DNA of 64,000 bases from Streptomyces sp. DI166 (GTDB lineage: Bacteria; Actinomycetota; Actinomycetes; Streptomycetales; Streptomycetaceae). A model generated the notes under the pieces. It had not been told where the DNA came from and did no database searches. It was given only the letters and a program-made list of their open reading frames with translations. The position numbers and the translations under genes are program-made. The stretch is from positions 1 through 64,000 of the forward strand of contig NZ_FLSP01000009.1 in NCBI RefSeq assembly GCF_900091315.1. Direction: 5' to 3'. Below are positions 55,695-64,000 of the stretch, in pieces. The first letter of the stretch is position 1; every line of letters begins with the position of its first letter.

Positions 55695-57057
55695 ATGACG
55701 CGAGGAATGTGCGTACGAATTCTGTTGGTGTGCGTTCTGGCGCTGAGCGCCTGTGACGTGGGCCGGGCTTCGGCCACGGTGCGGGCGGTGGCGGTGGGAG
55801 TTCCGTCGCTCGCACCCTTTTTCGACGAGAGCAAAGGGCTCGGGCAGGATGCCCGGGTCCCTTCGCGCGGCGCCGGCGGAGGTCTTCAGCGGGGTGACAG
55901 CCCCGGTCTGTACGGGGGCTCCAGGAAGCCCAGGATCTGCGACGTCGACAAGCTGGAGGACTTCCTCACGGACCCGGCCAATGAGCGCAAGGCCGATGTG
56001 TGGGCGCAGGTGCTGGGGATCGGCAGGGACGGGATTCCGGATTATCTGGACCGGCTCACACCTGTTCTGCTGCGTCACGACACGCTGGTGAGGAACCACG
56101 ACTACAAGAAGGAAAAAGCAGTCCCGTTCGACTCGTTGCTCCAGGCGGGGATCGCCATTCTCGTCGATACCCAGGGGCAGCCCGCGGTGAAGTGTTCGTG
56201 CGGAAATCCGCTGCGCCCCTTCGAGGGCGACAAGAGCAGGATTTCCGTGAAGTTCGAGCACGGGAACGACAAGTGGAAGGGTTACGACGTTGCTTCCGCG
56301 GTCGTCGTGCGCCCCGCGCCGCGGAAACTGGAGCGGCTGGCCCTGGTCGACGTGGAGGAGCCCGAGCGGGGCATCGACCGGCCGGTGGGCACGACGGGCG
56401 AGGACGACAAGGGTTTCGACGCGAGCGAGCGGCGGGCGGTGCCCGAGGTCGTGGGGGCCACCGTCGGGGAGGCCGTGGCGCGGCTGACGGAGCAGGGGCT
56501 CGCCGTCCGGTACGGCGGGGAGGGACAGCCGCCGGACGGGGCCGTGGTGACGGGGGCGGACCCGGCCGCGGGGAGCCGGCTGGCGTTCGGGGAGTACGTG
56601 ACGCTGACGGCGGCGGAGGAGGAGGAGGATGCGGAGGCCTCCCGGACGTCCGGGCCCCCGGACCTGCCGACGCCGTCGCAGTCCAAGCCGGAGGAGGGAC
56701 CGACGGAGCCGTCCGGGGGCTCGGGGGTCCACCTCCTCGGTGACCACCAGCTCGCCCCCGCCCACCTCGGAGCAACCGCCCACCTCGGAACAGCCCCCCA
56801 CCTCCGAGCAGCCCCCGACCTCGGAGCCGCCGCCGACCTCTGAGAAGCCGCCGCCCCCGACCACCAGCTCCGCTCCCCCGCCGACAGTCTCCAGCCTGCC
56901 GCCACCGCCCTCCACCACCCCGCCGACCACGACCGCCCCTCCCCCGACCACGGCGACGACGACCACGGCGACGACGACGGCCACATCCACGGCCGATGAG
57001 TCGCCGCCGCCCCCACCCCCGCCCAGCGAGTCGCCCGGCACCGGCGCGAGCACCTAG
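55695..57057 (+). pseudogene. Frameshifted lipoprotein with DUF6777-like and PASTA domains
   Basis: The frame from ATG 55695 gives a lipobox ALSACD after the hydrophobic start, a DUF6777-like domain (about 35-215, with ICDVDKLEDFLTDPANERKA, KAVPFDSLLQAGIAILVDT, CSCGNPLRPF) and a PASTA-like segment VPEVVGATVGEAVARLTEQG. After about 56720 it becomes meaningless and stops at 56843. A +1 frame continues with VTTSSPPPTSEQPP and Thr/Pro-rich repeats to a stop at 57057. One extra base in the G-runs near 56718-56732 would explain it, as mutation or assembly error. It precedes a Ser/Thr kinase gene. Confidence 0.7.
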
Positions 57058-57067
57058 GTGGAACCCC

Positions 57068-58882
57068 GTGGAACCCGGGAGTCAGTGGATGCATTCAGGA
57101 CCGTCGACATCGGGAGTGGGCCGGGTCATCGCCGGCCGCTATCTGCTGCTGCACCGTCTCGGGGGCGGCGGCATGGGACATGTCTGGCTGGCCCACGACC
57201 AGAGACTCGCCTGCGAGGTCGCGCTCAAGGAGATCGTCTTCCCGGACCCGGCCGAGGGGCCCCACGAGCGGGAGGCCCGGGTCGCCCGCGCCCGCGCCGA
57301 GGCCCGGCACGCGGCGGGGCTGCGCGACCACCCGCACGTGGTGACCGTGCACGACGTGCTGGAGCACGAGGAACTGCCCTGGATCGTCATGGAGTACGTG
57401 GCGGGCGCCGTGGACCTGCGCGACCTGGTCGAGCAGCGCGGCCCGCTCGCCCCGGCGGAGTGCGCCCGCGTCGGGCTGGCCGTGCTGGACGCACTGACCG
57501 CCGGGCACGAGCGGGGCGTCCTGCACCGGGATGTGAAACCGGCGAACATCCTGCTGGCGCCGGACCGCACGGGCGCCCCGTACGGCAGGGTGCTGCTCGC
57601 CGACTACGGCATCTCCGTGCGGCCCGCCACCGGGGAGACCCGGTGGACCATGGCCTCCGCCCTCGTGGGCACCCCCGGATATCTCGCCCCCGAGCGGGCC
57701 ACGGGCGGCCCGCCGACCCCGGCCGCCGATCTGTTCTCGCTGGGGTGCACGCTCTATTTCGGGGTCGAGGGGCAGGGGCCGTTCGCCCGCCCGTCGCACC
57801 TCGCGGAACTGACGGCCGTGGTCGCGGAGGAGCCGCGGCCCGCCACCCGCGCCGGTGCGCTCGGGCCGATCGTGCACGCGCTGCTCGCGAAGGACCCGGC
57901 GGCCCGGGCGTCCGCGGCCCAGACGGAGGCGGCGCTGGCCCGGATCGTCGTACCGCAGGCCGCGGCGTACTCCAGGACCCAGACCGACCTCGGATCGCAG
58001 CCGCAGTGGGCCGCCGCTCCCCCACCGCCCCCGCCCCCGCACCGCGCCCCCAGGCGCCGGGTGCTGCACTCCGCGCTCGCCGGGCTGCTGGGGCTGGCGC
58101 TGGCCGGGGGCGGGGTCTGGTACGCCGTGGCCGGGCCGGACGGCGGGACGGGATCGACGGGGTCGACGGGATCCGCGCTGCCGTACGGCGACCAGGTGGG
58201 GCTGGCTCAGGAGCTGGTGGCCGGGGACTGCGTGATCGCCACCTGGCCGGGCGCCCCCTTCGAGGGCACCCCCGGACTGGCCCTCGACCGGAGCTGCACG
58301 GATCTGATCCCGGACGGGCAGGTGATGGCGTTCGTCGAGACCGCGTCGGCGCGGGAGGCGCGGGAGAGGGGCGCCGAAATGTGTGAGGAGCGGACGCGGG
58401 AGGTGCGGGAGCGGCTGGCGGACGTGCGGTCGTTCGCCGTGGTGCCGACGGACGAGGGGTTCGAGGCGGCCGGGCGGCGTACGGCCTGTCTGGTGCTGGG
58501 CGCACACGCGCCGGTGTACGGCCCGCTGGCCGGGTACCGCGAGGTCGGCGCGCTCTTCGCCGACGTGGCGACCGTGCAGCGACGGGACTGTCTGGACGTG
58601 GCTCGGGAGGGGCAGGTGCGGCTGGCGTCCTGTGCCGGGAGGTACCACCAGCAGGTGCTGGGATTCACCCGAATGGGCGAGGACGTCACGTACGACGAGG
58701 GCAAGGAACGGGCCGAGGACATCTGCGCCCGGGACGTGCCGCCGCAGGACTACGGATTCGACCCTTCCGTCTACGAGGCGGGCGGGTGGGTCAGCGAGGG
58801 CAGCTGGAAATCGGGCACACATTTGGTCGTCTGCACCGTGCGGAAGCAGAACGGGGGCACCATGGAGGGGGACGAACCATGA
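57068..58882 (+). CDS. Serine/threonine protein kinase with membrane anchor
   Basis: A 604-residue kinase. Gly loop HRLGGGGMGHVWLA, Lys in EVALKEIVF, catalytic HRDVKPANILL and ADYGISV in the metal-binding spot (Phe of DFG replaced by Tyr). A Pro-rich linker is followed by one membrane helix (HSALAGLLGLALAGGGVWYA) and an extracellular domain with paired cysteines (about 380-600, DUF6777/septum-formation-like). The GTG at 57068 has AGGTGGA upstream. The preceding PASTA lipoprotein may be a functional partner. Confidence 0.88.
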   Translation: MEPGSQWMHSGPSTSGVGRVIAGRYLLLHRLGGGGMGHVWLAHDQRLACEVALKEIVFPDPAEGPHEREARVARARAEARHAAGLRDHPHVVTVHDVLEHEELPWIVMEYVAGAVDLRDLVEQRGPLAPAECARVGLAVLDALTAGHERGVLHRDVKPANILLAPDRTGAPYGRVLLADYGISVRPATGETRWTMASALVGTPGYLAPERATGGPPTPAADLFSLGCTLYFGVEGQGPFARPSHLAELTAVVAEEPRPATRAGALGPIVHALLAKDPAARASAAQTEAALARIVVPQAAAYSRTQTDLGSQPQWAAAPPPPPPPHRAPRRRVLHSALAGLLGLALAGGGVWYAVAGPDGGTGSTGSTGSALPYGDQVGLAQELVAGDCVIATWPGAPFEGTPGLALDRSCTDLIPDGQVMAFVETASAREARERGAEMCEERTREVRERLADVRSFAVVPTDEGFEAAGRRTACLVLGAHAPVYGPLAGYREVGALFADVATVQRRDCLDVAREGQVRLASCAGRYHQQVLGFTRMGEDVTYDEGKERAEDICARDVPPQDYGFDPSVYEAGGWVSEGSWKSGTHLVVCTVRKQNGGTMEGDEP

Positions 58883-58895
58883 GGAGGGTGTTGCG

Positions 58896-59066
58896 ATGCC
58901 CGGTTCTACGGACAGTTCTACGCGGACGATGGGGGTGCTCACCGTCGGCGGTCTGGTCGCGGTGACGGCCTACACGGTGGCGCTCGGCAGCAACGGCTGG
59001 CTGTGGTTCGGCTGGGTCGTGCTCGGGCTGATCACCCTCGGCATGGTGGTCACGCGTAGTTCGTGA
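58896..59066 (+). CDS. Small two-helix membrane protein
   Basis: A 56-residue protein with two hydrophobic helices (GVLTVGGLVAVTAYTVAL and WFGWVVLGLITLGMVV). GAGGAGGGT precedes ATG 58896, and it follows the kinase gene by 13 bp. It converges on the histidine kinase gene with 3 bp between stops. No family name is known. Confidence 0.65.
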   Translation: MPGSTDSSTRTMGVLTVGGLVAVTAYTVALGSNGWLWFGWVVLGLITLGMVVTRSS

Positions 59067-59069
59067 CGG

Positions 59070-60284
59070 TCAGGAGCCGGTCACCCGGCCCGCGGAGTGG
59101 ACGCCCGGCTGGTACTTGGGCAGCCGGGCGGTCACTTTCATTCCCGCCCCCACCGCGGTCTCGATGACGAGGCCGTAGTCGTCCCCGTAGACCTGGCGGA
59201 GCCGGTCGTCGACATTGGACAGCCCGATGCCGCCGGACGGGCTGACCTCGCCGGCGAGGATGCGGCGCAGCAGGTCGGGGTCCATTCCGGCGCCGTCGTC
59301 CTCGATGACGACCAGGGCCTCGGCTCCGGCGTCCTGCGCGGTGATGCCGATCCTGCACTTGCCGGTGGAGGCCGCCCGGCCCTCCAGGCCGTGCTTGACG
59401 GCGTTCTCCACCAGGGGCTGGAGGCAGAGGAAGGGCAGGGCTACCGGCAGCACCTCGGGGGCGATCTGGAGGGTGACGGAGAGCCGGTCGCCGAAGCGGG
59501 CCCGCACCAGTGCCAAGTAGTGGTCGATGGCGTGGAGTTCCTCGGCGAGCGTGGTGAAGTCGCCGTGTCTGCGGAACGAGTAGCGGGTGAAGTCGGCGAA
59601 TTCCAGGAGCAGTTCGCGGGCCCGCTCGGGGTCGGTGCGCACGAAACTGGCGATCACCGCGAGCGAGTTGAAGATGAAGTGCGGGGAGATCTGGGCGCGC
59701 AGTGCCTTGATCTCGGCCTCGATGAGGCGGGTGCGGGACTGGTCGAGGTCCGCCAGCTCCAGTTGGACGGAGACCCAGCGAGCGACCTCTCCGGCGGCCC
59801 GGACCAGGACGGCGGACTCGCGGGGCGCGGCGGCGACGAGGGCGCCGTGGACGCGGTCGTCGACGGTGAGCGGGGCGACGACCGCCCAGCGCAGCGGGCA
59901 GTCGGGGGTGTCGCAGGTCAGCGGGAACGCCTCGCCGCGGCCGGACTCCAGGGGCCCGGAGAGGCGTTCCATGATCTCGGCGCGGTGGTGGGCGCCGACG
60001 CCGTCCCAGGCCAGCACCTGTTTCTCGTCGGTGAGGCAGAGGGCGTCGGTGCCGAGCAGGGAGCGCAGCCGGCGGGCCGATTTGCGGGCGGTCTCCTCGG
60101 TGAGTCCGGCCCGCAGCGGGGGCGCGGCGAGGGAGGCGGTGTGCAGGGTCTCGAAGGTGGCGTGTTCGACGGGGGTGCCGAGTCCGCCCTGGCTCTCGGG
60201 GCGCGCGGTGCGCCGTCCGAGCCAGAACCCGGCGGCGAGCAGGGGCAGGATCGCCACGCAGAGTCCGGCGATGAAGTCGCTCAT
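59070..60284 (-). CDS. LytS-type sensor histidine kinase
   Basis: A 404-residue kinase. One membrane helix (about 5-22) anchors a GAF-like region (about 70-190), then the His_kinase block ALRAQISPHFIFNSLAVIAS with the phosphorylated His in PHF, and an ATPase with PLVENAVKHGLEGRAAS and GGIGLSNVDDRLRQVYG. Its partner is the LytTR regulator at 62408. It lacks the five-helix input of classic LytS. It is last in the operon regulator-small protein-symporter-kinase. Confidence 0.9.
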   Translation of the reverse strand: MSDFIAGLCVAILPLLAAGFWLGRRTARPESQGGLGTPVEHATFETLHTASLAAPPLRAGLTEETARKSARRLRSLLGTDALCLTDEKQVLAWDGVGAHHRAEIMERLSGPLESGRGEAFPLTCDTPDCPLRWAVVAPLTVDDRVHGALVAAAPRESAVLVRAAGEVARWVSVQLELADLDQSRTRLIEAEIKALRAQISPHFIFNSLAVIASFVRTDPERARELLLEFADFTRYSFRRHGDFTTLAEELHAIDHYLALVRARFGDRLSVTLQIAPEVLPVALPFLCLQPLVENAVKHGLEGRAASTGKCRIGITAQDAGAEALVVIEDDGAGMDPDLLRRILAGEVSPSGGIGLSNVDDRLRQVYGDDYGLVIETAVGAGMKVTARLPKYQPGVHSAGRVTGS

Positions 60285-60321
60285 GCCCGCACCTCCCCGG
60301 CATGTTCGGCGGACAGTGCTC

Positions 60322-62031
60322 TCACGCCTTCACCTCCGCCAGTTCCTCGGGCAGGTGGAAGCGGGCCAGGATGCCATGGGTGCCCGGGGGGACCCGGGAG
60401 GGGGTCGCCAGGGAGACCAGGATCATGGTGAGGAAGCCCAGCGGCACCGACCAGAGGGCGGGCCAGGCCAGGAGGGCGTGCAGGGCGCCGGTGCCGAAGT
60501 AGCCGGACATGGTCGCGGCCACGGCGAGCAGGGCGGAGCCGCCGCCCACCAGCATTCCGGCGGCGGCGCCGGGCGGGGTGAGCCGGCGCCACCAGATGCC
60601 GAGCACGAGCAGCGGGCAGAAGGAGGACGCGGACACCGCGAAGGCCAGCCCGACCGCGTCGGCCACCGGCAGTCCGCCCACCAGGACGCTCGCGGCGAGC
60701 GGCACGGCCATGGCGATGACGGTGCCGAGCCGGAAGTGCCGTACGCCGCGCGAGGGCAGCACGTCCTGGGTGAGGACGCCCGCGACGGCCATGGTGAGTC
60801 CGGAGGCGGTGGACAGGAACGCGGCGAAGGCGCCGCCCGCGATCAGCGCGCCGAGCAGGTCGCCGCCGAGGCCGCCGATCATGCGCTCGGGCAGCAGCAG
60901 GACGGCGGCGTCCGCGTCGCCGGTGAGGGTCAGTTCGGGCGAGTAGAGGCGGCCGAGGGCGCCGTAGACCGGGGGCAGCAGGTAGAAGGCGCCGATCAGG
61001 CCCAGGACCGCGACGGTGGTGCGGCGGGCGGCGACTCCGTGCGGGCTGGTGTAGAAGCGGACCACGACGTGGGGCAGGCCCATGGTGCCGAGGAAGGTCG
61101 CGAGGATCAGCCCGTACGTGGCGTACAGCGGGCGCTCGCCCCGGCTCTCGGCCTGGGACGGGGAGAGGCTGCCGTCGGTGCCGCGGGCCGGTTCGGGGAC
61201 GGCGGCACCCGCGTCGAAGGTCAGCCGGGTGCCCGCGTCGATCCGGTGCGTACCGGCGGGGAGTTCGACGCGCCGCCCGTCGTGCTCGTGGCCGTCGACG
61301 GTGCCGCTCACGGTGACGGTGAGCGGCCGTTCCAGACGCAGGTCCAGGCTGTCGTCGACGCGCACGGTGCGCTGTTCGCGGAAGCTGGCGGGCTCGTCGA
61401 AGGCGTGGTGGGGCGCGCCGTCCCCCTGCCAGGCGAGGATCAGGAACAGCGCGGGCACCAGCAGGGCCGTCAGCTTCAGCCAGTACTGGAAGGCCTGTAC
61501 GAAGGTGATGCTGCGCATGCCGCCCGCCGCGACGATGGCGACGACCACGACCGCCACGATGACCGCGCCGAGCGAGTCGGGGGCGCCGGTGAGCACGGTC
61601 AGGGTGAGTCCGGCGCCCTGGAGCTGGGGCAGCAGGTAGAGCCAGCCGACGCCGACGACGAAGGCCCCGGCGAGCCGTCGTACCGCCTGGGAGGCGAGCC
61701 GGGCCTCGGCGAAGTCGGGGAGGGTGTAGGCGCCGGAGCGGCGCAGCGGGGCGGCGACGAACAGGAGCAGGACGAGGTATCCGGCGGTGTAGCCGACCGG
61801 GTACCAGAGCATGTCGGGGCCCTGGACGAGGACGAGTCCGGCGATGCCGAGGAAGGAGGCGGCGGAGAGGTACTCGCCGCTGATGGCGGCGGCGTTCAGA
61901 CGGGGGCCGACGGTGCGGGAGGCGACGTAGAAGTCGGAGGTGGTGCGGGAGATGCGCAGTCCGAAGGCGCCGACGAAGACGGTCGCGAGGACGACCAGGG
62001 CGACGGCGGGGACGGCGAAGTTCTCGTTCAC
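60322..62031 (-). CDS. Sodium:solute symporter (SSS family)
   Basis: A 569-residue transporter with about 13 membrane helices, resembling ActP/MctC-like monocarboxylate symporters. Signature pieces: DFYVASRTVGPRLNAAAISG, EYLSAASFLGIAGLVLVQG, GTMGLPHVVVRFYTSPHG. A roughly 85-residue polar insert (about 215-300) between helices is likely extracellular. It lies between a small DUF485-like partner and the kinase, suggesting regulated uptake of a carboxylate. Confidence 0.88.
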   Translation of the reverse strand: MNENFAVPAVALVVLATVFVGAFGLRISRTTSDFYVASRTVGPRLNAAAISGEYLSAASFLGIAGLVLVQGPDMLWYPVGYTAGYLVLLLFVAAPLRRSGAYTLPDFAEARLASQAVRRLAGAFVVGVGWLYLLPQLQGAGLTLTVLTGAPDSLGAVIVAVVVVAIVAAGGMRSITFVQAFQYWLKLTALLVPALFLILAWQGDGAPHHAFDEPASFREQRTVRVDDSLDLRLERPLTVTVSGTVDGHEHDGRRVELPAGTHRIDAGTRLTFDAGAAVPEPARGTDGSLSPSQAESRGERPLYATYGLILATFLGTMGLPHVVVRFYTSPHGVAARRTTVAVLGLIGAFYLLPPVYGALGRLYSPELTLTGDADAAVLLLPERMIGGLGGDLLGALIAGGAFAAFLSTASGLTMAVAGVLTQDVLPSRGVRHFRLGTVIAMAVPLAASVLVGGLPVADAVGLAFAVSASSFCPLLVLGIWWRRLTPPGAAAGMLVGGGSALLAVAATMSGYFGTGALHALLAWPALWSVPLGFLTMILVSLATPSRVPPGTHGILARFHLPEELAEVKA

Positions 62032-62037
62032 GGTGGT

Positions 62038-62406
62038 TCAGCGGTCCTGGTCCTCGACGAGGCGGACGAAGTCGCGTTCGTTGCGTTCGGCGCGCCGTAC
62101 GTACCAGCGGGCGAGCAGCACGAGGGGGGCGTACAGGCCGAAGCCGAGGACGGCCCACTCCAGGCGCTCGGAGTCGGGGATGGTGGCGAACAGCAGGGGC
62201 AGGGGGCCGATGAGCAGGCCGAGGACGGCCACCACGGCGAGTCCGGCGCGCAGTTGGGAGCGCATCAGGGAGCGGACGTAGGTGTGGCCGAGGGTGGTCT
62301 GCTCGTCGATCTCGGTGCGCGGGCGGTAGTAGCCGGAGGCGGGCCGGGTGCGCCGGGGCGGCCCGGTGACGACGACGCGGCGCTCCGCGGGGTCCTGGCC
62401 GGGCAC
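62038..62406 (-). CDS. Small membrane partner of the symporter (DUF485-like)
   Basis: A 122-residue protein with a soluble N-terminus and two helices (AVVAVLGLLIGPLPLLFATI and LEWAVLGFGLYAPLVLLARW). DUF485-type partners precede ActP-like symporters in bacteria, as here. It ends with an acidic tail and starts one base after the regulator stop. Confidence 0.75.
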   Translation of the reverse strand: MPGQDPAERRVVVTGPPRRTRPASGYYRPRTEIDEQTTLGHTYVRSLMRSQLRAGLAVVAVLGLLIGPLPLLFATIPDSERLEWAVLGFGLYAPLVLLARWYVRRAERNERDFVRLVEDQDR

Positions 62407-62407
62407 G

Positions 62408-63160
62408 TCAGGGCCTCCTCATCAGCAGTTCCCGCAGTTCGCGGGCGTGCCGTCGGCTGACCTGGAGTTCCTCGGAGCCGACGAGCACGCTCACCGTGCC
62501 CGCGTCCAGGCGGAGTTCGCCGATGTGGCGCAGGGCGACCAGGTGGCGGCGGTGGATGCGGACGAAGCCGCGGGAGCGCCAGCGCTCCTCCAGGGTGGAC
62601 AGCGGGATGCGGATCAGGTGGCTGCCCCGGTCGGTGTGCAGCCGGGCGTAGTCGCCCTGCGCCTCGACATGGGTGATGTCCTCGACGGGCACGAAACGGG
62701 TCACGCCGCCGAGTTCGACGGGGATGTGGTCGGGGTCGGGCTCGCTCACGGGGATCCGCGGACCGGTGCTGCCGATGCGTTCGGCGGCGCGGCGGACGGC
62801 TTCCGCCAGGCGTTCCTTGCGGACCGGCTTGAGGACGTAGTCGACGGCCTTGAGGTCGAACGCCTGGACGGCGAAGTCCTCGTGGGCGGTGACGAACACG
62901 ACCAGCGGCGGTGTGGCGAACCCGGACAGCAGCCGGGCCAGGTCCAGTCCGTCGAGGCCGGGCATGTTGATGTCCAGGAAGACGACGTCGATCGAGTCCG
63001 GTCCCGAGGGCCCCGACTCCAGCGCCCGGTTGATCCGGCGCAGCGCCTCGGTCGCGTCGCGGGCGCCCTCCGCGCTGCCGATGCGGGGATCGGCGTTCAG
63101 GAGGTACAGCAGTTCCTCCAGCGAGGGGCGTTCGTCGTCGACAGCCAGGGCACGCAGCAT
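62408..63160 (-). CDS. LytTR-family response regulator
   Basis: A 250-residue regulator. A receiver domain with acidic pair VDDERP, phosphorylated Asp63 in VVFLDINMPGLDG and KPV near 108 is followed by a LytTR DNA-binding domain (about 150-245: RFVPVEDITHVEAQGDYARL, FVRIHRRHLVALRHI). It forms a two-component pair with the kinase at 59070. ATG 63160 is the first sensible start. Confidence 0.92.
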   Translation of the reverse strand: MLRALAVDDERPSLEELLYLLNADPRIGSAEGARDATEALRRINRALESGPSGPDSIDVVFLDINMPGLDGLDLARLLSGFATPPLVVFVTAHEDFAVQAFDLKAVDYVLKPVRKERLAEAVRRAAERIGSTGPRIPVSEPDPDHIPVELGGVTRFVPVEDITHVEAQGDYARLHTDRGSHLIRIPLSTLEERWRSRGFVRIHRRHLVALRHIGELRLDAGTVSVLVGSEELQVSRRHARELRELLMRRP

Positions 63161-63238
63161 GAACGTGGAGTGTAGGAGTAATTCGTACGCCTGCACACGG
63201 GCCGGACCGAGGCCGTTTCCGCTGGGTAGGGTGCCGCC

Positions 63239-63742
63239 ATGAACAGCAGGACCACCGCGTTCGACGAGCTCGACCGGAAGATCATCACCGCCCTGATGGC
63301 GAACGCCAGGACGAGTTTCGCCGAGATCGGCGCAACGATCGGGCTCTCCGCGACGGCGGTCAAGCGGCGGGTGGACCGGCTGCGGGAGACCGGTGTGATC
63401 ACCGGGTTCACGGCCACCGTGAAGCCGTTGGCGCTGGGCTGGCGCACGGAGGCGTACGTCGAGGTGTACTGCGAGGGCGCGGCGCCGCCCCGGCGGCTGG
63501 CGGAGGTGGTCCGCAACCACCCGGAGATCACCGCGGCGATGACGGTGACGGGCGGCGCGGACGCGCTGCTGCATGTGCGGGCGCGGGACGTGGAGCACTT
63601 CGAGGAGGTGCTGGAACGCATCCGTGCGGAGCCTTTCATCCGCAAGACGATCAGCGTGATGGTGCTCTCCCACCTCATTCCGGAGAGTCCGGAGGCGGGC
63701 GCCAGCCACGCCGCCCCCGACGACGCAGCAGAACTGCGCTGA
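63239..63742 (+). CDS. Lrp/AsnC-family regulator
   Basis: A 167-residue regulator. An HTH (FDELDRKIITALMANARTSF, AEIGATIGLSATAVKRRVDR) precedes an RAM domain (ITAAMTVTGGADALLHVRAR, DVEHFEEVLERIRAEPFIRK). It lies 121 bp before the DDAH-like gene and probably controls it. It is divergent from the LytTR gene. Confidence 0.9.
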   Translation: MNSRTTAFDELDRKIITALMANARTSFAEIGATIGLSATAVKRRVDRLRETGVITGFTATVKPLALGWRTEAYVEVYCEGAAPPRRLAEVVRNHPEITAAMTVTGGADALLHVRARDVEHFEEVLERIRAEPFIRKTISVMVLSHLIPESPEAGASHAAPDDAAELR

Positions 63743-63863
63743 GCTGGCAAACTATGCAGCATTCCTGCGTGAACACGCAGTGTTCGTTCCTTGTCGGGCT
63801 TCTCCGTCACTTCCTACCTTGGTGTCAACCCAGTCCCACCCCAGGAAGCGGAGGAACCCCTCT

Positions 63864-64000
63864 GTGCCCGAGTCCCGTGTGCCGCGCCGGCGGCGCTACC
63901 TCGTCTGCGAACCCAGACACTTCGCCGTGCAGTACGCGATCAACCCCTGGATGCATCCCGAGGCCCGGGTCGACACCGAGCTGGCCGTGGAGCAGTGGCA
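63864..64000 (+). CDS. Amidinohydrolase, DDAH/arginine-deiminase-like, N-terminal part
   Basis: The window ends after 45 codons. GTG 63864 has GGAGG upstream. RRRYLVCEPRHFAVQYAINP, WMHPEARVDTELAVEQW match the start of dimethylarginine dimethylaminohydrolase-like enzymes in actinomycetes (Tyr-Leu-Met/Val-Cys then Asn-Pro-Trp-Met). The rest lies outside. Pairing with an Lrp regulator is common for this family. Confidence 0.8.
   Translation, partial: MPESRVPRRRRYLVCEPRHFAVQYAINPWMHPEARVDTELAVEQW

Noticed and set aside
59587..62460. Very long rightward open frame (957 codons) over the kinase and symporter genes
   Set aside because: It is the antisense shadow of well-supported genes in high-GC DNA, Gly/Glu/Gln-rich without domains, and no ribosome site.

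Overview
The window is high-GC actinobacterial DNA, almost certainly a Streptomyces chromosome. The flanks carry rppA (type III polyketide synthase), a CYP158A2-like P450 and a MomA-like cupin, then deformylase, MurT/GatD and pfkA. From memory this is the order around SCO1199-SCO1217 of S. coelicolor. A complete siphovirus-type prophage interrupts this host segment.

Left flank (1-4193): the end of an IS110-like transposase, a quinone oxidoreductase with an operator-like palindrome, an XRE-cupin regulator divergent from a thioredoxin-reductase-like enzyme, and the first 425 codons of an ATP-dependent DNA ligase.

Prophage (about 4189-42951, 38.76 kb): it sits inside the ligase gene. Joining the left part to codons 42951-43211 restores one 512-codon reading frame. 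The 6-bp sequence AGACCT flanks the element, and a large serine integrase lies 42 bp inside the right end. From right to left the element holds: integrase; a small unknown protein; a CI-like XRE regulator divergent from a Cro-like XRE protein; a leftward early operon of about 25 small, mostly 4-bp-overlapping genes rich in HTH and zinc-finger proteins; an inserted rightward PH/SHOCT gene between terminators; HNH endonuclease, a likely cos region, small and large terminase; portal-MuF fusion, protease, HK97-type capsid; connector and tail genes with a canonical -1 frameshift; tape measure and large tail protein; a 29-residue Cys/His-rich microprotein, amidase endolysin, holin and tail fibre. 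Next to attL is a separate cargo module: DUF6415, DUF397 and a zinc protein leftward, and an unknown protein, a DUF6879-like protein and an XRE/DUF5753 regulator rightward. No polymerase, primase or helicase is recognisable, so replication probably relies on host enzymes.

Right flank (42948-64000): the ligase C-terminus, a NUDIX hydrolase, an aldehyde dehydrogenase, the rppA-P450-cupin flaviolin operon, an acyl-CoA dehydrogenase divergent from a TetR regulator, deformylase, murT-gatD, pfkA, CtaG, a frameshifted PASTA lipoprotein followed by a Ser/Thr kinase, a LytS/LytR-type two-component system with an SSS symporter, an Lrp regulator and the start of a DDAH-like enzyme.

All functional calls come from reading the sequence and recalled family knowledge; no searches were run.
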